Part shown: piece after piece, positions 15,807 to 24,860 of the stretch
Layout: each line of letters starts with the position of its first letter
How positions within the stretch are numbered: the first letter of the stretch is position 1
Source of the DNA: Lachnospiraceae bacterium
GTDB taxonomy: Bacteria; Bacillota; Clostridia; Lachnospirales; Lachnospiraceae
NCBI GenBank assembly: GCA_017392525.1
Contig: JAFOVD010000029.1
Coordinates: 1-46,158 of the forward strand
DNA length: 46,158 bases
Direction of reading: 5' to 3'
Made by a program: the position numbers and the translations under genes
Notes under the pieces: generated by a model
Databases searched by the model: none
What the model saw: the letters and a program-made list of their open reading frames with translations, nothing else
What the model was told of the DNA's origin: nothing

Positions 15807-16340
15807 ATGAAACATGTAGAAAGAGTAAATAGAACATTGGCACACGCAGGTTCTATTGTAGATGTGTATCAGGATGAGATGGTGCTTCCTGACGGCAGAC
15901 ATGAGATGTGGGATTTTGTTTCTCATCGAATGGGTGCGGCTGCAGTATTGCCAGTACTTCCGGATGGACGTATCTTGTTGGTACATCAGTTTCGACCGGC
16001 ATTAGACCGTATGACATGGGAAGTTCCGGCAGGAGCTAGAGACTCCAAAGAAGAAGAGACAATGGTCTGTGCAAAGCGTGAGCTGAGAGAGGAAACCGGT
16101 TATGAGGCCGGAGAGTGGAAGCAGATGCTGTCTTTGAAGACAACAGTTGCATTTTGCGATGAGTTTATTGACGTCTATCTTGCAACAAACCTGGTAAAGG
16201 TTGGGGAACAGGTTCTGGATGAGGCAGAGGCAATTGAACTGAAAGCATTTACGCTGGAGGAATTGAAGACAGAAATATTTGAGGGTAGAATACAGGATTC
16301 CAAAACAGTATCAGCTATTTTGGCTTATGCATGTTTATAA
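15807..16340 (+). CDS. nudF: NUDIX hydrolase, ADP-ribose pyrophosphatase type
   Basis: A 177-residue protein predicted to split ADP-ribose into AMP and ribose-5-phosphate. The NUDIX box is complete: it starts at GARDSKEEETMVCAKREL and continues REETGYEAGEW, with the catalytic REXXEE glutamates intact. The preceding VLPVLPDGRILLVHQFR strand is typical of the ADP-ribose pyrophosphatase subgroup. ATG 15807 is chosen because GGAGAAGGGAG lies just upstream; the open frame extends further left only through the rny terminator. Promoter not identified; some read-through from rny is possible. Confidence 0.88.
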   Translation: MKHVERVNRTLAHAGSIVDVYQDEMVLPDGRHEMWDFVSHRMGAAAVLPVLPDGRILLVHQFRPALDRMTWEVPAGARDSKEEETMVCAKRELREETGYEAGEWKQMLSLKTTVAFCDEFIDVYLATNLVKVGEQVLDEAEAIELKAFTLEELKTEIFEGRIQDSKTVSAILAYACL

Positions 16341-16442
16341 AGAATTAATACATTCCCTATATAAAAGTCTGTATAATAGATAGTACACAATGAAATTTTG
16401 ACTAAAGAATAAGATAACAGATTTGACATAGGGAGATGGCAT

Positions 16443-17915
16443 ATGACGAAACGAATAGGGAATTTGAGGAAGAGTGGACACAGAAAGATTAGAATCGCGA
16501 TTTTGCTGATTCTTGTTCTTGGTGTGGGAGCTCTTCTTTTTTATTTAAAAAATCAAAAGGGAAATGAAACAGTAGATAACACCGCTTATGAGGCTATAGA
16601 ACGAAGAACGATTGTTTCTTCTGTCAGCGGAACAGGTACAGTTGTTTCAGCTAATTCTGAGAGCATTTCGGCCGGATTATTTGGCACGGAGGTGACGTCA
16701 ATTAATGTAGCAGAAGGCGACGTGGTGGAAGCGGGGACACTAATAGCAACCCTTGACACATCCGCTCTTCAGCAGCAGAAGGAATTGCTTCAGAATCAGA
16801 TTACAAATCTGAGAAATAGCCAGGTGGATTATCATAATACATATAATGAAGGTCAGACCAATTCTGAGGCTGCCAGACAGGAACAGATTACGAACATTAC
16901 TGCCCGTCTGGAAAGCGCCAAGTCAGATTTGGAAGTTGCGAAAACAGACCTTTCTGAGACTCAGGCGGAATATGATGCAATGCTTCAGGATGAAACGGCA
17001 GAACAGAGGGATTTGTATTCGTTGCAACTGGTTTTAGAGACGAAGAAAACCAATGTGTCGACGCTTCAAACTAGAGTAGATACGTTACAGGATTCTCTGG
17101 ATGCGCTGAATGCCGGTAGTTTTACAGATGCCGGTGCGGCTCTTACAGAATATGATGCCACAGTGGATTCAAGTGTAAGTTCCTTGCAGGGACAGATTAA
17201 TGATATACAAAAGCAGATTGATAAGGGAAATGTTACCTGTTCCATGGCAGGTACGGTAACGTCAGTAAATGTCTCTGTTGGAGATACCTATACCGGCAAT
17301 ACCATTGCCACAATTGAAGGCGTCGATACGCTACTGGTGGAAGCATATATTGATGAGTATGATATTGCCGATGTTACAGCGGGAATGACTGCCCTTATGA
17401 AGACGGATTCCACCAGAGATACTGAGCTACAGGGTACAGTAACTTATGTTGCTCCTAAAGCATCTTCAGGAAATGATGCTGCTTCGAGTTATAGTAGTTT
17501 ACTATCGGGAATGGGACTGGGAGATATTCCGGGAACCACAAATAGTTCTGCATCCTACCTCGTTCGCATTTCTATTGATACAGGCAATGACAGACTTCGT
17601 CTGGGGATGACATCGAAAGTCAGTATTATTCTTTCCCAGTCAGAGAATGTTTTGTCGGTTCCTATTGAAGCAGTACAGAAAGACAATGAAGGAAATACAT
17701 ACGTAGAAGTCAAGGATGAGGAGGAAACGTCCAAATCTGAAGATGGCTCTGTAGTAAATAAGAAAGTGTATGTTACCACCGGAATCGAAGGTGTCTATTA
17801 TATTGAAATCAATGGTGACGTAGAAGAAGGCATGGAAGTAGTGGTCCCTTCTTCTTCCGGTGAAGAATCAGTGGATGACTTGATTAATATGATGGGAGCT
17901 GCAGGTGGCGTCTAA
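16443..17915 (+). CDS. MacA-like membrane-fusion (adaptor) protein of an ABC exporter
   Basis: A 490-residue extracytoplasmic adaptor. A basic N-terminus and one transmembrane helix (about 17-36, IAILLILVLGVGALLFYL) anchor it outside the membrane. A split lipoyl/biotinyl-like domain follows (SGTGTVVSANSESISAGLFG and GNVTCSMAGTVTSVNVSVGD), interrupted by a long coiled coil (about 100-260). A beta-barrel and membrane-proximal domain form the C-terminal half. The architecture matches HlyD/MacA and B. subtilis YknX. Its stop overlaps the ATPase start by one base. With the next two genes it forms a Gram-positive MacAB-like exporter, whose likely cargo (peptide or drug) is unknown. TATAAT at 16372-16377 may be its -10. 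Confidence 0.88.
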   Translation: MTKRIGNLRKSGHRKIRIAILLILVLGVGALLFYLKNQKGNETVDNTAYEAIERRTIVSSVSGTGTVVSANSESISAGLFGTEVTSINVAEGDVVEAGTLIATLDTSALQQQKELLQNQITNLRNSQVDYHNTYNEGQTNSEAARQEQITNITARLESAKSDLEVAKTDLSETQAEYDAMLQDETAEQRDLYSLQLVLETKKTNVSTLQTRVDTLQDSLDALNAGSFTDAGAALTEYDATVDSSVSSLQGQINDIQKQIDKGNVTCSMAGTVTSVNVSVGDTYTGNTIATIEGVDTLLVEAYIDEYDIADVTAGMTALMKTDSTRDTELQGTVTYVAPKASSGNDAASSYSSLLSGMGLGDIPGTTNSSASYLVRISIDTGNDRLRLGMTSKVSIILSQSENVLSVPIEAVQKDNEGNTYVEVKDEEETSKSEDGSVVNKKVYVTTGIEGVYYIEINGDVEEGMEVVVPSSSGEESVDDLINMMGAAGGV

Positions 17916-18652
17916 TGGGTGAAATAATTCGATTGAATAATATTATAAAGCGCTTTTATGTAGGGCAACCAAATGAGCTGGAGATTTTACATGGGATTTC
18001 TCTTAGTGTACAGGAGGGGGAATTTGCGTCTATTGTAGGCCCTTCGGGATCCGGCAAATCTACGCTTATGAACTTGATAGGAGCTTTGGATCGCCCAACG
18101 GAGGGTACTTATTTCCTGGACGGAATCGATGTGGAATCAGCGCATGATGCTGAACTTTCGGATATTAGAAACTTAAAAATCGGTTTTGTATTTCAGACAT
18201 ATAATCTAATTCCTAAGACAACAGCGCTGTCGAATGTAGAATTACCGATGCTATATGCAGGGGTGCCAAAGGCAGAAAGAAGGAAGAGGGCGAAAGAACT
18301 TCTGGAAATGGTTGAGATGAGAGATCGTGCAAAACATCTCCCGGAGGAACTTTCCGGAGGCCAGAAGCAGCGTGTGGCTATTGCACGTGCTATGGCCAAT
18401 GATCCTGCCATTATTCTCGCAGATGAGCCGACAGGAGCATTGGATACAAAGACCGGTCGGCTTGTTATGGATTTGTTTCATCGGTTGAATGAGGAACAAA
18501 ATAAAACCATCGTATTAATTACCCATTCTCCGGAATTGGCATCGGAGACGGATCGTATTATTTCAATTCGGGATGGAAATATTGTTGACGATCAGTATTT
18601 AAAAGGTGGGCAATCGATTGATGTGGAGCAATGGAAGAAGGAGGGAGTGTAG
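17915..18652 (+). CDS. ABC transporter ATPase, MacB/LolD type
   Basis: A 245-residue ATP-binding subunit. The Walker A motif is GPSGSGKST, the Q loop lies in [22 protein letters not shown], the ABC signature is [15 protein letters not shown], Walker B is [12 protein letters not shown], and the switch His is in [10 protein letters not shown]. The FQTYNLIP and [10 protein letters not shown] stretches are characteristic of the MacB/LolD/YknY group. It starts at ATG 17915, inside the adaptor stop codon, and the permease starts one base after its stop, so all three subunits are translationally linked. Confidence 0.93.
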   Translation: MGEIIRLNNIIKRFYVGQPNELEILHGISLSVQEGEFASIVGPSGSGKSTLMNLIGALDRPTEGTYFLDGIDVESAHDAELSDIRNLKIGFVFQTYNLIPKTTALSNVELPMLYAGVPKAERRKRAKELLEMVEMRDRAKHLPEELSGGQKQRVAIARAMANDPAIILADEPTGALDTKTGRLVMDLFHRLNEEQNKTIVLITHSPELASETDRIISIRDGNIVDDQYLKGGQSIDVEQWKKEGV

Positions 18653-19963
18653 ATGTTATTAGCAGAAAATATCTCTCTGGCTATCCGCGCGCTGATTTCC
18701 AATAAGATGCGAGCTTTCCTTACAATGCTGGGTATTATTATCGGTATCGCAGCTGTAATTGCCATTCTAACGGTTGGTAATTCTCTGAATCGTTCAGTTT
18801 CAGAGACCATGCAGTCTATGGGGGCCAATGATGTGTTTGTTGCAGTTGCCCAGAGAAGTGATGATGACGAAGAAGAAAAAAATACCAGCAATTTGTGGGA
18901 TGGGGTAAGATACGGTTCTTTTGCCCGTGCCTCAGAGATGACGGATGATGATTATATTACCGGAGATATGATTAAGGCAATGTATGAGCAATACTCTGGG
19001 GACATTTATGCGATTAATATTTCTCACAGTGTAGGATCCGCAACACTCCAGAATGGAAAAGAGGAAAGTGAGATTTCTCTAATGGGCGTTTCTGTCGGTT
19101 ATTTTGTCACAAATTCCGTAGATATAGTAGAGGGGGCCATGTTTAGTGATGTGGATTTTTCGGAAGAAAGAAAGAGTATTCTGATTTCAGAGGATACAGC
19201 TGAGGATTTATTTGGAGATAATCTCAAGGATGCCATTGGCAAGGATTTGGAATGTGATGTTTCCGGCAAAACGGTAGTGGCTACTGTTTGTGGTGTATAT
19301 AAGCAGAATCAGGGCAGTGGTAATTCCAGGATGATGATGACCTCCATGTTTGGGGGAAGCACTGCGTATATGCCACTTAGAGCTGCGATGAATATAGATC
19401 ATTCAGAAGATAAGTATTCTTATTTTCAGGTTAGCGCAAAAGCGGATTCGGATCCAAAAGCATTGGCGGATAAGATTCGTGATTTTTATAAACCGTATTA
19501 CAGAAATAACAGCGATTATAGAGTTTCTGTAATCACATATGAAAGTCTGCTGGAGATGTTCTATACGCTGTTAGGAACGATTACTACAGCAATATCTATT
19601 ATTGCAGGAATTGCATTGCTGGTAGGCGGTATTGGTGTAATGAATATTATGTTGGTATCTGTGACAGAAAGAACGAGAGAAATTGGTACGAGAAAAGCTT
19701 TAGGGGCTAAAAATTCCTCCATCCGAGCGCAGTTTATAGTAGAAGCAATGATTATCTGCCTCATTGGCGGTGCGCTCGGAGTGGTTGTTGGAATAGGCCT
19801 TGGAGTGTTTGCGTCCAATTTGCTGGGTTATCCTGCAAGACCGTCAATTCCAGGAATTATTATTGCATTATTGTTCTCTATGAGCATTGGACTGTTTTTC
19901 GGATATTTCCCGGCCAATAAGGCGGCTAAGATGAATCCGATTGATGCTCTTCGATATGAGTAG
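18653..19963 (+). CDS. ABC transporter permease, MacB type
   Basis: A 436-residue permease with the MacB topology: one N-terminal helix (MRAFLTMLGIIIGIAAVIAIL), a large extracytoplasmic domain (about 45-300), then three C-terminal helices. The motif GGIGVMNIMLVSVTERTREIG is the FtsX/MacB signature between the second and third helices. The ectodomain has an acidic, serine-rich insertion (SDDDEEEKNTS) near residue 75. The gene ends two bases before the stop codon of leftward aroF, with no visible hairpin terminator. Confidence 0.92.
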   Translation: MLLAENISLAIRALISNKMRAFLTMLGIIIGIAAVIAILTVGNSLNRSVSETMQSMGANDVFVAVAQRSDDDEEEKNTSNLWDGVRYGSFARASEMTDDDYITGDMIKAMYEQYSGDIYAINISHSVGSATLQNGKEESEISLMGVSVGYFVTNSVDIVEGAMFSDVDFSEERKSILISEDTAEDLFGDNLKDAIGKDLECDVSGKTVVATVCGVYKQNQGSGNSRMMMTSMFGGSTAYMPLRAAMNIDHSEDKYSYFQVSAKADSDPKALADKIRDFYKPYYRNNSDYRVSVITYESLLEMFYTLLGTITTAISIIAGIALLVGGIGVMNIMLVSVTERTREIGTRKALGAKNSSIRAQFIVEAMIICLIGGALGVVVGIGLGVFASNLLGYPARPSIPGIIIALLFSMSIGLFFGYFPANKAAKMNPIDALRYE

Positions 19964-19965
19964 GA

Positions 19966-21000
19966 TTACATGTTTAACTGTGCAATAGTGTAGAGAAGTT
20001 TTTCAGAATCTTCCCAACCGAGACAAGGGTCTGTTATAGATTGTCCATAGGTCTGGTTGTTGGAAATTTTTTGATTTCCTTCCACTAAGTAGCTCTCAAT
20101 CATAACACCCTTTACCAGGTTTCGGATTTCGCTTGAGAATTTACGACTGGCCATAACTTCACGAACAATTCGAATCTGCTGTTTGAACTGCTTTCCGGAG
20201 TTTGAGTGGTTTGCATCCACAATACAAGCCGGATTTACGATGTCCATTTCCTGGTACATGTTGTGAAGGCGAATCAGATCTTCAAAATGATAGTTCTGTG
20301 TCGCATTTCCATGTTTGCTCACAGCTCCGCGAAGGATGGTGTGAGTAAGAGGGTTACCGCTGGTTTCAACTTCATGTCCTGCAAATGCAAAATGATGAGG
20401 GTGCTGAGCAGCATATACGGAGTTCAACATGATGGAGAAGTCACCGCTGGTTGGATTTTTCATACCGGATGCAACATCGAATCCGCTGGCTGTGAGGCGA
20501 TGATGCTGATCCTCTACAGAACGTGCACCGATGGCAACATAAGACAATAAATCCTCTACATATGGCCAGTTTTCCGGATAGAGCATTTCATCGGCTGCAG
20601 TGAGTCCGGTTTCTTTCATGGCCCGGATGTGAAGCTGTCGCATAGCAATCAGACCCTCTACCATATCAGGTTCTTTCAGTGGGTCAGGTTGTGATGCAAT
20701 ACCCTTGTAACCTTCACCGGTTGTACGAGGTTTATTTGTATATATTCTTGGAACAATTAATACCCGGTCTTTTATCTTTTCCTGTATAGGCAAAAGACGG
20801 CTGACGTATTCAATGACAGAATCTTCGTTATCAGCGGAACAAGGGCCGATGATAACCAGGAAACGATCATCCTTGCCGGTGATGATATCTGCAATTTCTT
20901 TATCACGTTTTTTCTTGTTTTCTATTAATTCCTTGGTTAGAGGATATTCTGCCTTGATTTCCTCCGGTGTTGGGAGTGGTCTTAAATAGTTGAAACTCAT
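19966..21000 (-). CDS. aroF: 3-deoxy-7-phosphoheptulonate synthase (DAHP synthase, AroG/AroF type)
   Basis: Catalyses the first step of the shikimate pathway, joining phosphoenolpyruvate and erythrose-4-phosphate. The 344-residue length and motifs match the type I-alpha family: LVIIGPCSADNEDSV, PRTTGEGYKG, GARSVEDQHHR, NPTSGDF, DANHSNSGK and the terminal SITDPCLGWEDSE. These include the metal Cys and His ligands. The leftward start has GGAGG upstream (positions 21010-21014). aroE lies 37 bases upstream on the same strand. The feedback specificity (Phe, Tyr or Trp) cannot be told from sequence alone. Confidence 0.95.
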   Translation of the reverse strand: MSFNYLRPLPTPEEIKAEYPLTKELIENKKKRDKEIADIITGKDDRFLVIIGPCSADNEDSVIEYVSRLLPIQEKIKDRVLIVPRIYTNKPRTTGEGYKGIASQPDPLKEPDMVEGLIAMRQLHIRAMKETGLTAADEMLYPENWPYVEDLLSYVAIGARSVEDQHHRLTASGFDVASGMKNPTSGDFSIMLNSVYAAQHPHHFAFAGHEVETSGNPLTHTILRGAVSKHGNATQNYHFEDLIRLHNMYQEMDIVNPACIVDANHSNSGKQFKQQIRIVREVMASRKFSSEIRNLVKGVMIESYLVEGNQKISNNQTYGQSITDPCLGWEDSEKLLYTIAQLNM

Positions 21001-21037
21001 GTTGTTACCTCCGTAATCTTAATCTTTTTTAGTTTAA

Positions 21038-21898
21038 TTATGAAAAACAAGTCTCCTTAATATAGTCGACCGGCATGTCGTAGCCGGTCCAAAGACGAAA
21101 TGATGCAGCTCCTTGAAACAGTAGCATGTATTTCCCGTTCATATAGCGTGCATTGGCGGCTTTTGCGTCTTTTAGGAGAGTGGTCATTTCCGGATGATAG
21201 ATAATATCAGATACCAATAAATCTTTTCTCAGGAATTCCGGTGGAACCAGAGAGTTTTTGTCGTCCTCCATGCCCACATTTGTAGCATTGGTTAAAAGCC
21301 GGCTGTCTTCAATTGCACTTCGTAAGGCGTCGTGATCATTTTGATCTAGAACGATGACCTGACAGGATGTTTCTTGAGTGATTTTTGCTGCGAAATCTAC
21401 CGCTTCCTGAAATGTTTTATTTTTTCGTTTCATCATATAAATTTTTTTGACACCCTGAAGTGCGGCCTCTGTCACAATGGAAGTGGCAGCTCCTCCGGCA
21501 CCGAGGATGGTCATATTTTCTCCGATGACATGAAAATCCTGATCTAAAAGGGAATCCATGTATCCGATTCCGTCGGTGGTGTGTCCGATAAGCCGTCCGT
21601 CTTTATTTACAATAGTATTTACGGATTGACTAAGTCTTGCAGCCTGGGACAATTCATCCAGCATTGGTAATACAGCGGTTTTAAGTGGCATTGTAAGATT
21701 ACAGCCAACAAAATTTTGCGCTTTCAGCCCTAGAAGAGCAGTCTTTAGGTTGTCCGGAGTGATATCAAATGCAAGATATGCCATATTTAGTCCGAGCTTT
21801 GAAAAACTCTCGTTATGCATTTTTGGTGAAATACTGTGTGAAACGGGATGCCCCAAGAGACAAAGTAATTGTGTGTGACCATCTAATTGTAAATTCAT
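21038..21898 (-). CDS. aroE: Shikimate dehydrogenase
   Basis: Reduces 3-dehydroshikimate with NADPH. The 286-residue protein has the substrate motif HPVSHSISPKMHN (about 17-29), the catalytic Lys73 in NLTMPLK, the second acidic substrate ligand in HTTDGIGY, and the nucleotide loop ILGAGGAATS. The end VDYIKE is family-like. A longer frame reaches 21958, but AGGTGG (complement of 21908-21913) is nine bases from ATG 21898, which also gives the expected family N-terminus. It is the first gene of the leftward aroE-aroF pair. Confidence 0.94.
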   Translation of the reverse strand: MNLQLDGHTQLLCLLGHPVSHSISPKMHNESFSKLGLNMAYLAFDITPDNLKTALLGLKAQNFVGCNLTMPLKTAVLPMLDELSQAARLSQSVNTIVNKDGRLIGHTTDGIGYMDSLLDQDFHVIGENMTILGAGGAATSIVTEAALQGVKKIYMMKRKNKTFQEAVDFAAKITQETSCQVIVLDQNDHDALRSAIEDSRLLTNATNVGMEDDKNSLVPPEFLRKDLLVSDIIYHPEMTTLLKDAKAANARYMNGKYMLLFQGAASFRLWTGYDMPVDYIKETCFS

Positions 21899-21929
21899 TG
21901 TAAAAAACCACCTCTCATAAATTGCCTCC

Positions 21930-21958
21930 ATAATAAAAGAAAAAGAAAAAAAGGTCAA
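21930..21958 (-). promoter_or_regulatory. Promoter of aroE-aroF
   Basis: Reading leftward: TTGACC (21958-21953), a 17-base pyrimidine-only spacer and TATTAT (21935-21930). The predicted start is about 25 bases before the aroE ATG. Confidence 0.6.
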
Positions 21959-21962
21959 ATGC

Positions 21963-21991
21963 TCGACTTTGTAAAAACAGTGATTTATACT
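21963..21991 (+). promoter_or_regulatory. Candidate promoter of aroD-aroK
   Basis: TCGACT (21963-21968), a 17-base spacer and TATACT (21986-21991). It lies back-to-back with the aroE promoter; the two -35 regions are five bases apart, so a shared regulator could act on both. Confidence 0.45.
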
Positions 21992-22046
21992 GACTTTATT
22001 ACGTTAAGAAGTAGAATCTGAAATAAAGTTGGAAAAGGAAAGAGAA

Positions 22047-22811
22047 ATGACACAACAGATTGAAATTAAAGGGAAGGTTTTTACACATGAAAAGCCAATG
22101 ATTTGTATTCCGATTATTGAACGTAGCGAGGGTGCAATCTTGGAGAAGATGAAGTTACTGATGCAGGAAGATTTGGAAATTATTGAGTGGAGAGTGGATT
22201 TCTATGAAGATGTTTCCAATCCTGAAAAAGTAGTTTCTCTCTTAAAGAAATTACAGGAATTATCCAAAGATACAATTCTTCTTGTGACAATTCGTACAAA
22301 GATGCAGGGAGGACAGTTTGATGGATCCAATTCTCTGTATGAAGTGCTACTTATGACAATCGCAGAATCCGGTGGGGCGGATATTATGGATGTAGAATAT
22401 TTTACAGTAGATCAGGCTCCGAACTTATTCCAAATCTTGCAAGGTTTTCATACGCCGGTTATCGCATCCCATCATGACTTTGAGGAGACTCCGGATTTGG
22501 ATGTTATGCATATGCTTTTAAAAGATATGGCAACTTATGGAAATATTGTAAAGCTTGCTGTGATGCCAAAAAATGTTGGCGATGTTTTAAATCTATTAAA
22601 GGCGACTTATGATTTTAATCAGGCATATCCTGAGGTCCCAATCATTTCCATGTCAATGGGGAAACTTGGCATGGTAAGCCGTATTTCCGGAGAAGTATTT
22701 GGTTCCTGCGTTACATTTGGAACGACAGGCAAGGCTTCTGCACCGGGACAGATTGAACGAAAGGAATTGCGAAATGCATTGGATTTCATGCATGAGCATT
22801 ATGTGGATTAG
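22047..22811 (+). CDS. aroD: Type I 3-dehydroquinate dehydratase
   Basis: Dehydrates 3-dehydroquinate through a Schiff-base intermediate. The 254-residue protein has the type I (beta/alpha)8 motifs. The general base is His143 in ASHHDFEETP, and the Schiff-base lysine is Lys169 in GNIVKLAVMP. EWRVDFYE and the late SMGKLGMVSRISGEVFGS complete the active site. A TTG at 22029 would lengthen it, but AAGGAAAGAG fits ATG 22047. aroK follows after a two-base gap. Confidence 0.95.
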   Translation: MTQQIEIKGKVFTHEKPMICIPIIERSEGAILEKMKLLMQEDLEIIEWRVDFYEDVSNPEKVVSLLKKLQELSKDTILLVTIRTKMQGGQFDGSNSLYEVLLMTIAESGGADIMDVEYFTVDQAPNLFQILQGFHTPVIASHHDFEETPDLDVMHMLLKDMATYGNIVKLAVMPKNVGDVLNLLKATYDFNQAYPEVPIISMSMGKLGMVSRISGEVFGSCVTFGTTGKASAPGQIERKELRNALDFMHEHYVD

Positions 22812-22813
22812 GT

Positions 22814-23320
22814 ATGAATATCTATTTGATTGGTTTTATGGGGACAGGTAAGAGTGCCGTAGGAAAGGCACTCCAGAAAGAAACAGATTATAAGATTGTA
22901 GATATGGATGCGGAGATTGTAAGACGGGAGAAAAGAAAAATCTCAGAAATCTTCGAGAAAGAAGGGGAAGAGTATTTTCGGGCTCTGGAGACTCATTTAC
23001 TGGAGGAACTTGAGAAGCAGGATCACTGTATCGTTTCTTGTGGCGGAGGAGTAGTCTTAAAGGATGAAAATCGAGGAATTATGCATAGAAGTGGTATCAC
23101 GGTATTGCTTACGGCCCGTCCTGAAACCATCCTGACACGGGTGAAAAACGATCATAGTCGTCCGCTACTGGAGGGAAAAAAGGATGTGGATTCTATCAAG
23201 GAGATGCTTCAGCAGAGGATGCCATTCTATGAAAAGGCTGCAAATGTTATTGTTCCGACAGATGAAAAGTCACCTCAGGAATTGGCAAATCGAATTGTAG
23301 ATTTCTTAAAAGGCTTCTAA
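22814..23320 (+). CDS. aroK: Shikimate kinase
   Basis: Phosphorylates shikimate at the 3-hydroxyl. A 168-residue NMP-kinase-fold protein with Walker A GFMGTGKSAVG at residues 8-18, the shikimate-binding Asp in DMDAEIVRRE, the substrate arginine in YFRALETHLL, and the glycine-rich CGGGVV. The lid arginine segment is DHSRPLLEG. It starts two bases after aroD, so it is co-translated. The promoter of the tRNA gene begins ten bases after its stop. Confidence 0.95.
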   Translation: MNIYLIGFMGTGKSAVGKALQKETDYKIVDMDAEIVRREKRKISEIFEKEGEEYFRALETHLLEELEKQDHCIVSCGGGVVLKDENRGIMHRSGITVLLTARPETILTRVKNDHSRPLLEGKKDVDSIKEMLQQRMPFYEKAANVIVPTDEKSPQELANRIVDFLKGF

Positions 23321-23330
23321 TCTAATTACA

Positions 23331-23359
23331 TTGACAAAATGTGCTGTAAATGTTATATT
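23331..23359 (+). promoter_or_regulatory. Promoter of tRNA-Arg
   Basis: A perfect TTGACA (23331-23336), a 17-base spacer and TATATT (23354-23359) preceded by TGT (extended -10). The start is expected about four bases before the tRNA. Confidence 0.85.
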
Positions 23360-23369
23360 TACTTGGTTT

Positions 23370-23443
23370 GTAGGCGTAGCGTAGTTGGATAACGCATCGG
23401 ACTCCGACTCCGAAGACCGCTGGTTCGAATCCAGTCGTCTACA
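23370..23443 (+). tRNA. tRNA-Arg, anticodon CCG
   Basis: A full cloverleaf can be drawn. The acceptor stem GTAGGCG/CGTCTAC has one G-U pair; the D stem is GCGT/ACGC. The anticodon stem TCGGA/TCCGA encloses loop CTCCGAC (anticodon CCG, reading CGG), and the T arm is GCTGG-TTCGAAT-CCAGT. The discriminator base is A. The CCA end is not encoded and must be added after transcription. Confidence 0.95.
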
Positions 23444-23493
23444 TTTCTGAAAAAATAAAGTAGAAGATTGAGCTTTTTTGGAGGCTAGTGAAT

Positions 23494-24780
23494 ATGAATA
23501 TGAATAAGTTGTCACTCGTAGTAGAGAAACTGAAAGCTTTTTGGAAAATCATTTCCAATGCAAAGTATTATCGATACTATGGAGCGGTTCTGGTATTGAT
23601 TTGTATGGGATTGGTTCTTAAGTTTGGTATGGAAGGTACTGCAGCAGACAAGGATCCAATGTCCGGTGCATATGCAGACTTCAAAGAATCCGACAATGAA
23701 GAATTAAATGATCTTATTACAAATTACTATGCATGCTATAGTTCCGGCGATACGGAGAAAATACAGACATATGCAAATCCGGTTTCAGAATCAGAGCAGA
23801 GCTATATCCAGTTCTTCAGTCAGTATGTAGAAAAGTACGATAATTTAAAGGTATATTATAAGAGAGGTCTGGATGATAAGTCTTATCTTGTTTCAGTATA
23901 TCTTGAGATTAAGTTTAACGATATTGCTACAACAGCACCTGGTTTGGATTTCTTCTATGTGTCAACAAATGATGACGGTAAGTTGTATATTAACAATGTA
24001 TATAGTTCTTACAATACATCAAATGGTGAATTTGAAATGGATTCAACTATTTCAAAGCTGATTGCAACATTTGAGGAACAGGATGATGTACTTGCGCTTC
24101 AGGCAGAAGTTCAGCAGGCATATAACGAAGCAATGTTAAATGATACAGATCTTCAGAACTTTGTATCTAATACACTTCAGGCAGCAGCCAAGGAATGGGC
24201 AACTAATTATCAGGCTCAGGTTGCAGCGGCAGAACAGGCAGCAGCAGAGCAGGCAGCGGCAGAACAGGCAGCAGCAGAACAGGCAGCGGCAGAGCAGGCA
24301 GCAGCAGAACAGGCAGCAGCAGAGCAGGCAGCAGCTGAGCAGGCAGCGGCAGAACAGGCAGCAGCTGATGCAGCCAATGCAACAACGGTATATACAATTG
24401 ATAAGGTAAATGTAAGAAGTTCTGCTTCAACAGATGGTGAGCTCCTTGGTCAGATTGCTTCCGGTACAGCAGTTACAAAGTATGCGGATGAAGGAGAATG
24501 GAGCAGAATTGATTACAATGGCTCTACAGGCTATGTAAAGACAGAATTCTTATCAGCAGATGCCAATGCAGCTTCTACATCTACAACAACAGTATCTACA
24601 GGAACAGTTACATTGTCACAGACAGTAAATGTACGTTCTAGTATGAGTGAGACAGCTTCAAAGGTTGCAGTAGCATATCAGGGCGAAAAGGTTACTGTGG
24701 TAGAGAGTTACGCAGAAGGCTGGTCTAAAGTTACATATAATGGTGAAGAAGGCTACGTAAAGTCTGAATATTTAAACTAA
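23494..24780 (+). CDS. Membrane-anchored protein with Ala-Glu-Gln repeats and two bacterial SH3 domains
   Basis: A 428-residue protein, probably facing the cell wall. A transmembrane helix lies near residues 28-47 (YYGAVLVLICMGLVLKFG). A globular domain of about 150 residues resembling an NTF2-like fold follows (LNDLITNYYACYSSGDTEKI...). Then come nine AAAEQ repeats (an alpha-helical spacer) and two SH3_3 domains, marked by KVNVRSSAST...GYVKTEFL and TVNVRSSMSE...GYVKSEYL. Such SH3 domains usually bind peptidoglycan. GGAGG at 23480-23484 best fits ATG 23494; GTG 23488 is too close and ATG 23500 too far. The function is not known. Confidence 0.85.
   Translation: MNMNKLSLVVEKLKAFWKIISNAKYYRYYGAVLVLICMGLVLKFGMEGTAADKDPMSGAYADFKESDNEELNDLITNYYACYSSGDTEKIQTYANPVSESEQSYIQFFSQYVEKYDNLKVYYKRGLDDKSYLVSVYLEIKFNDIATTAPGLDFFYVSTNDDGKLYINNVYSSYNTSNGEFEMDSTISKLIATFEEQDDVLALQAEVQQAYNEAMLNDTDLQNFVSNTLQAAAKEWATNYQAQVAAAEQAAAEQAAAEQAAAEQAAAEQAAAEQAAAEQAAAEQAAAEQAAADAANATTVYTIDKVNVRSSASTDGELLGQIASGTAVTKYADEGEWSRIDYNGSTGYVKTEFLSADANAASTSTTTVSTGTVTLSQTVNVRSSMSETASKVAVAYQGEKVTVVESYAEGWSKVTYNGEEGYVKSEYLN
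24223..24357 (+). repeat. Nine tandem 15-base units encoding AAAEQ
   Basis: Nine consecutive 15-base units of the form GCA-GCR-GCN-GAR-CAG. Units differ at synonymous third positions (GAA/GAG, GCA/GCG/GCT), so the peptide is identical while the DNA has drifted slightly. Confidence 0.95.
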
Positions 24781-24795
24781 TCCACAAGAAATATG

Positions 24796-24825
24796 GCGGA
24801 GGCCCTGGCCTCCGCTTTCTTTTTC
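24796..24825 (+). terminator. Rho-independent terminator of the SH3-domain gene
   Basis: GCGGAGGC and GCCTCCGC form an 8-bp GC-rich stem with a four-base loop, followed by a T-rich run. Confidence 0.9.
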
Positions 24826-24860
24826 TATTTTGGGAAATTATTAAGATAGAGGTATAACAG

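Noticed and set aside
24223-24357. CRISPR-like array
   Set aside because: The regular 15-base units are coding repeats in frame with a long gene and have no spacers.
24203-24430. Leucine/proline-rich open frame on the minus strand
   Set aside because: It is the reverse-strand reading of the AAAEQ repeat DNA; the repeats keep the frame open. It has no ribosome binding site.
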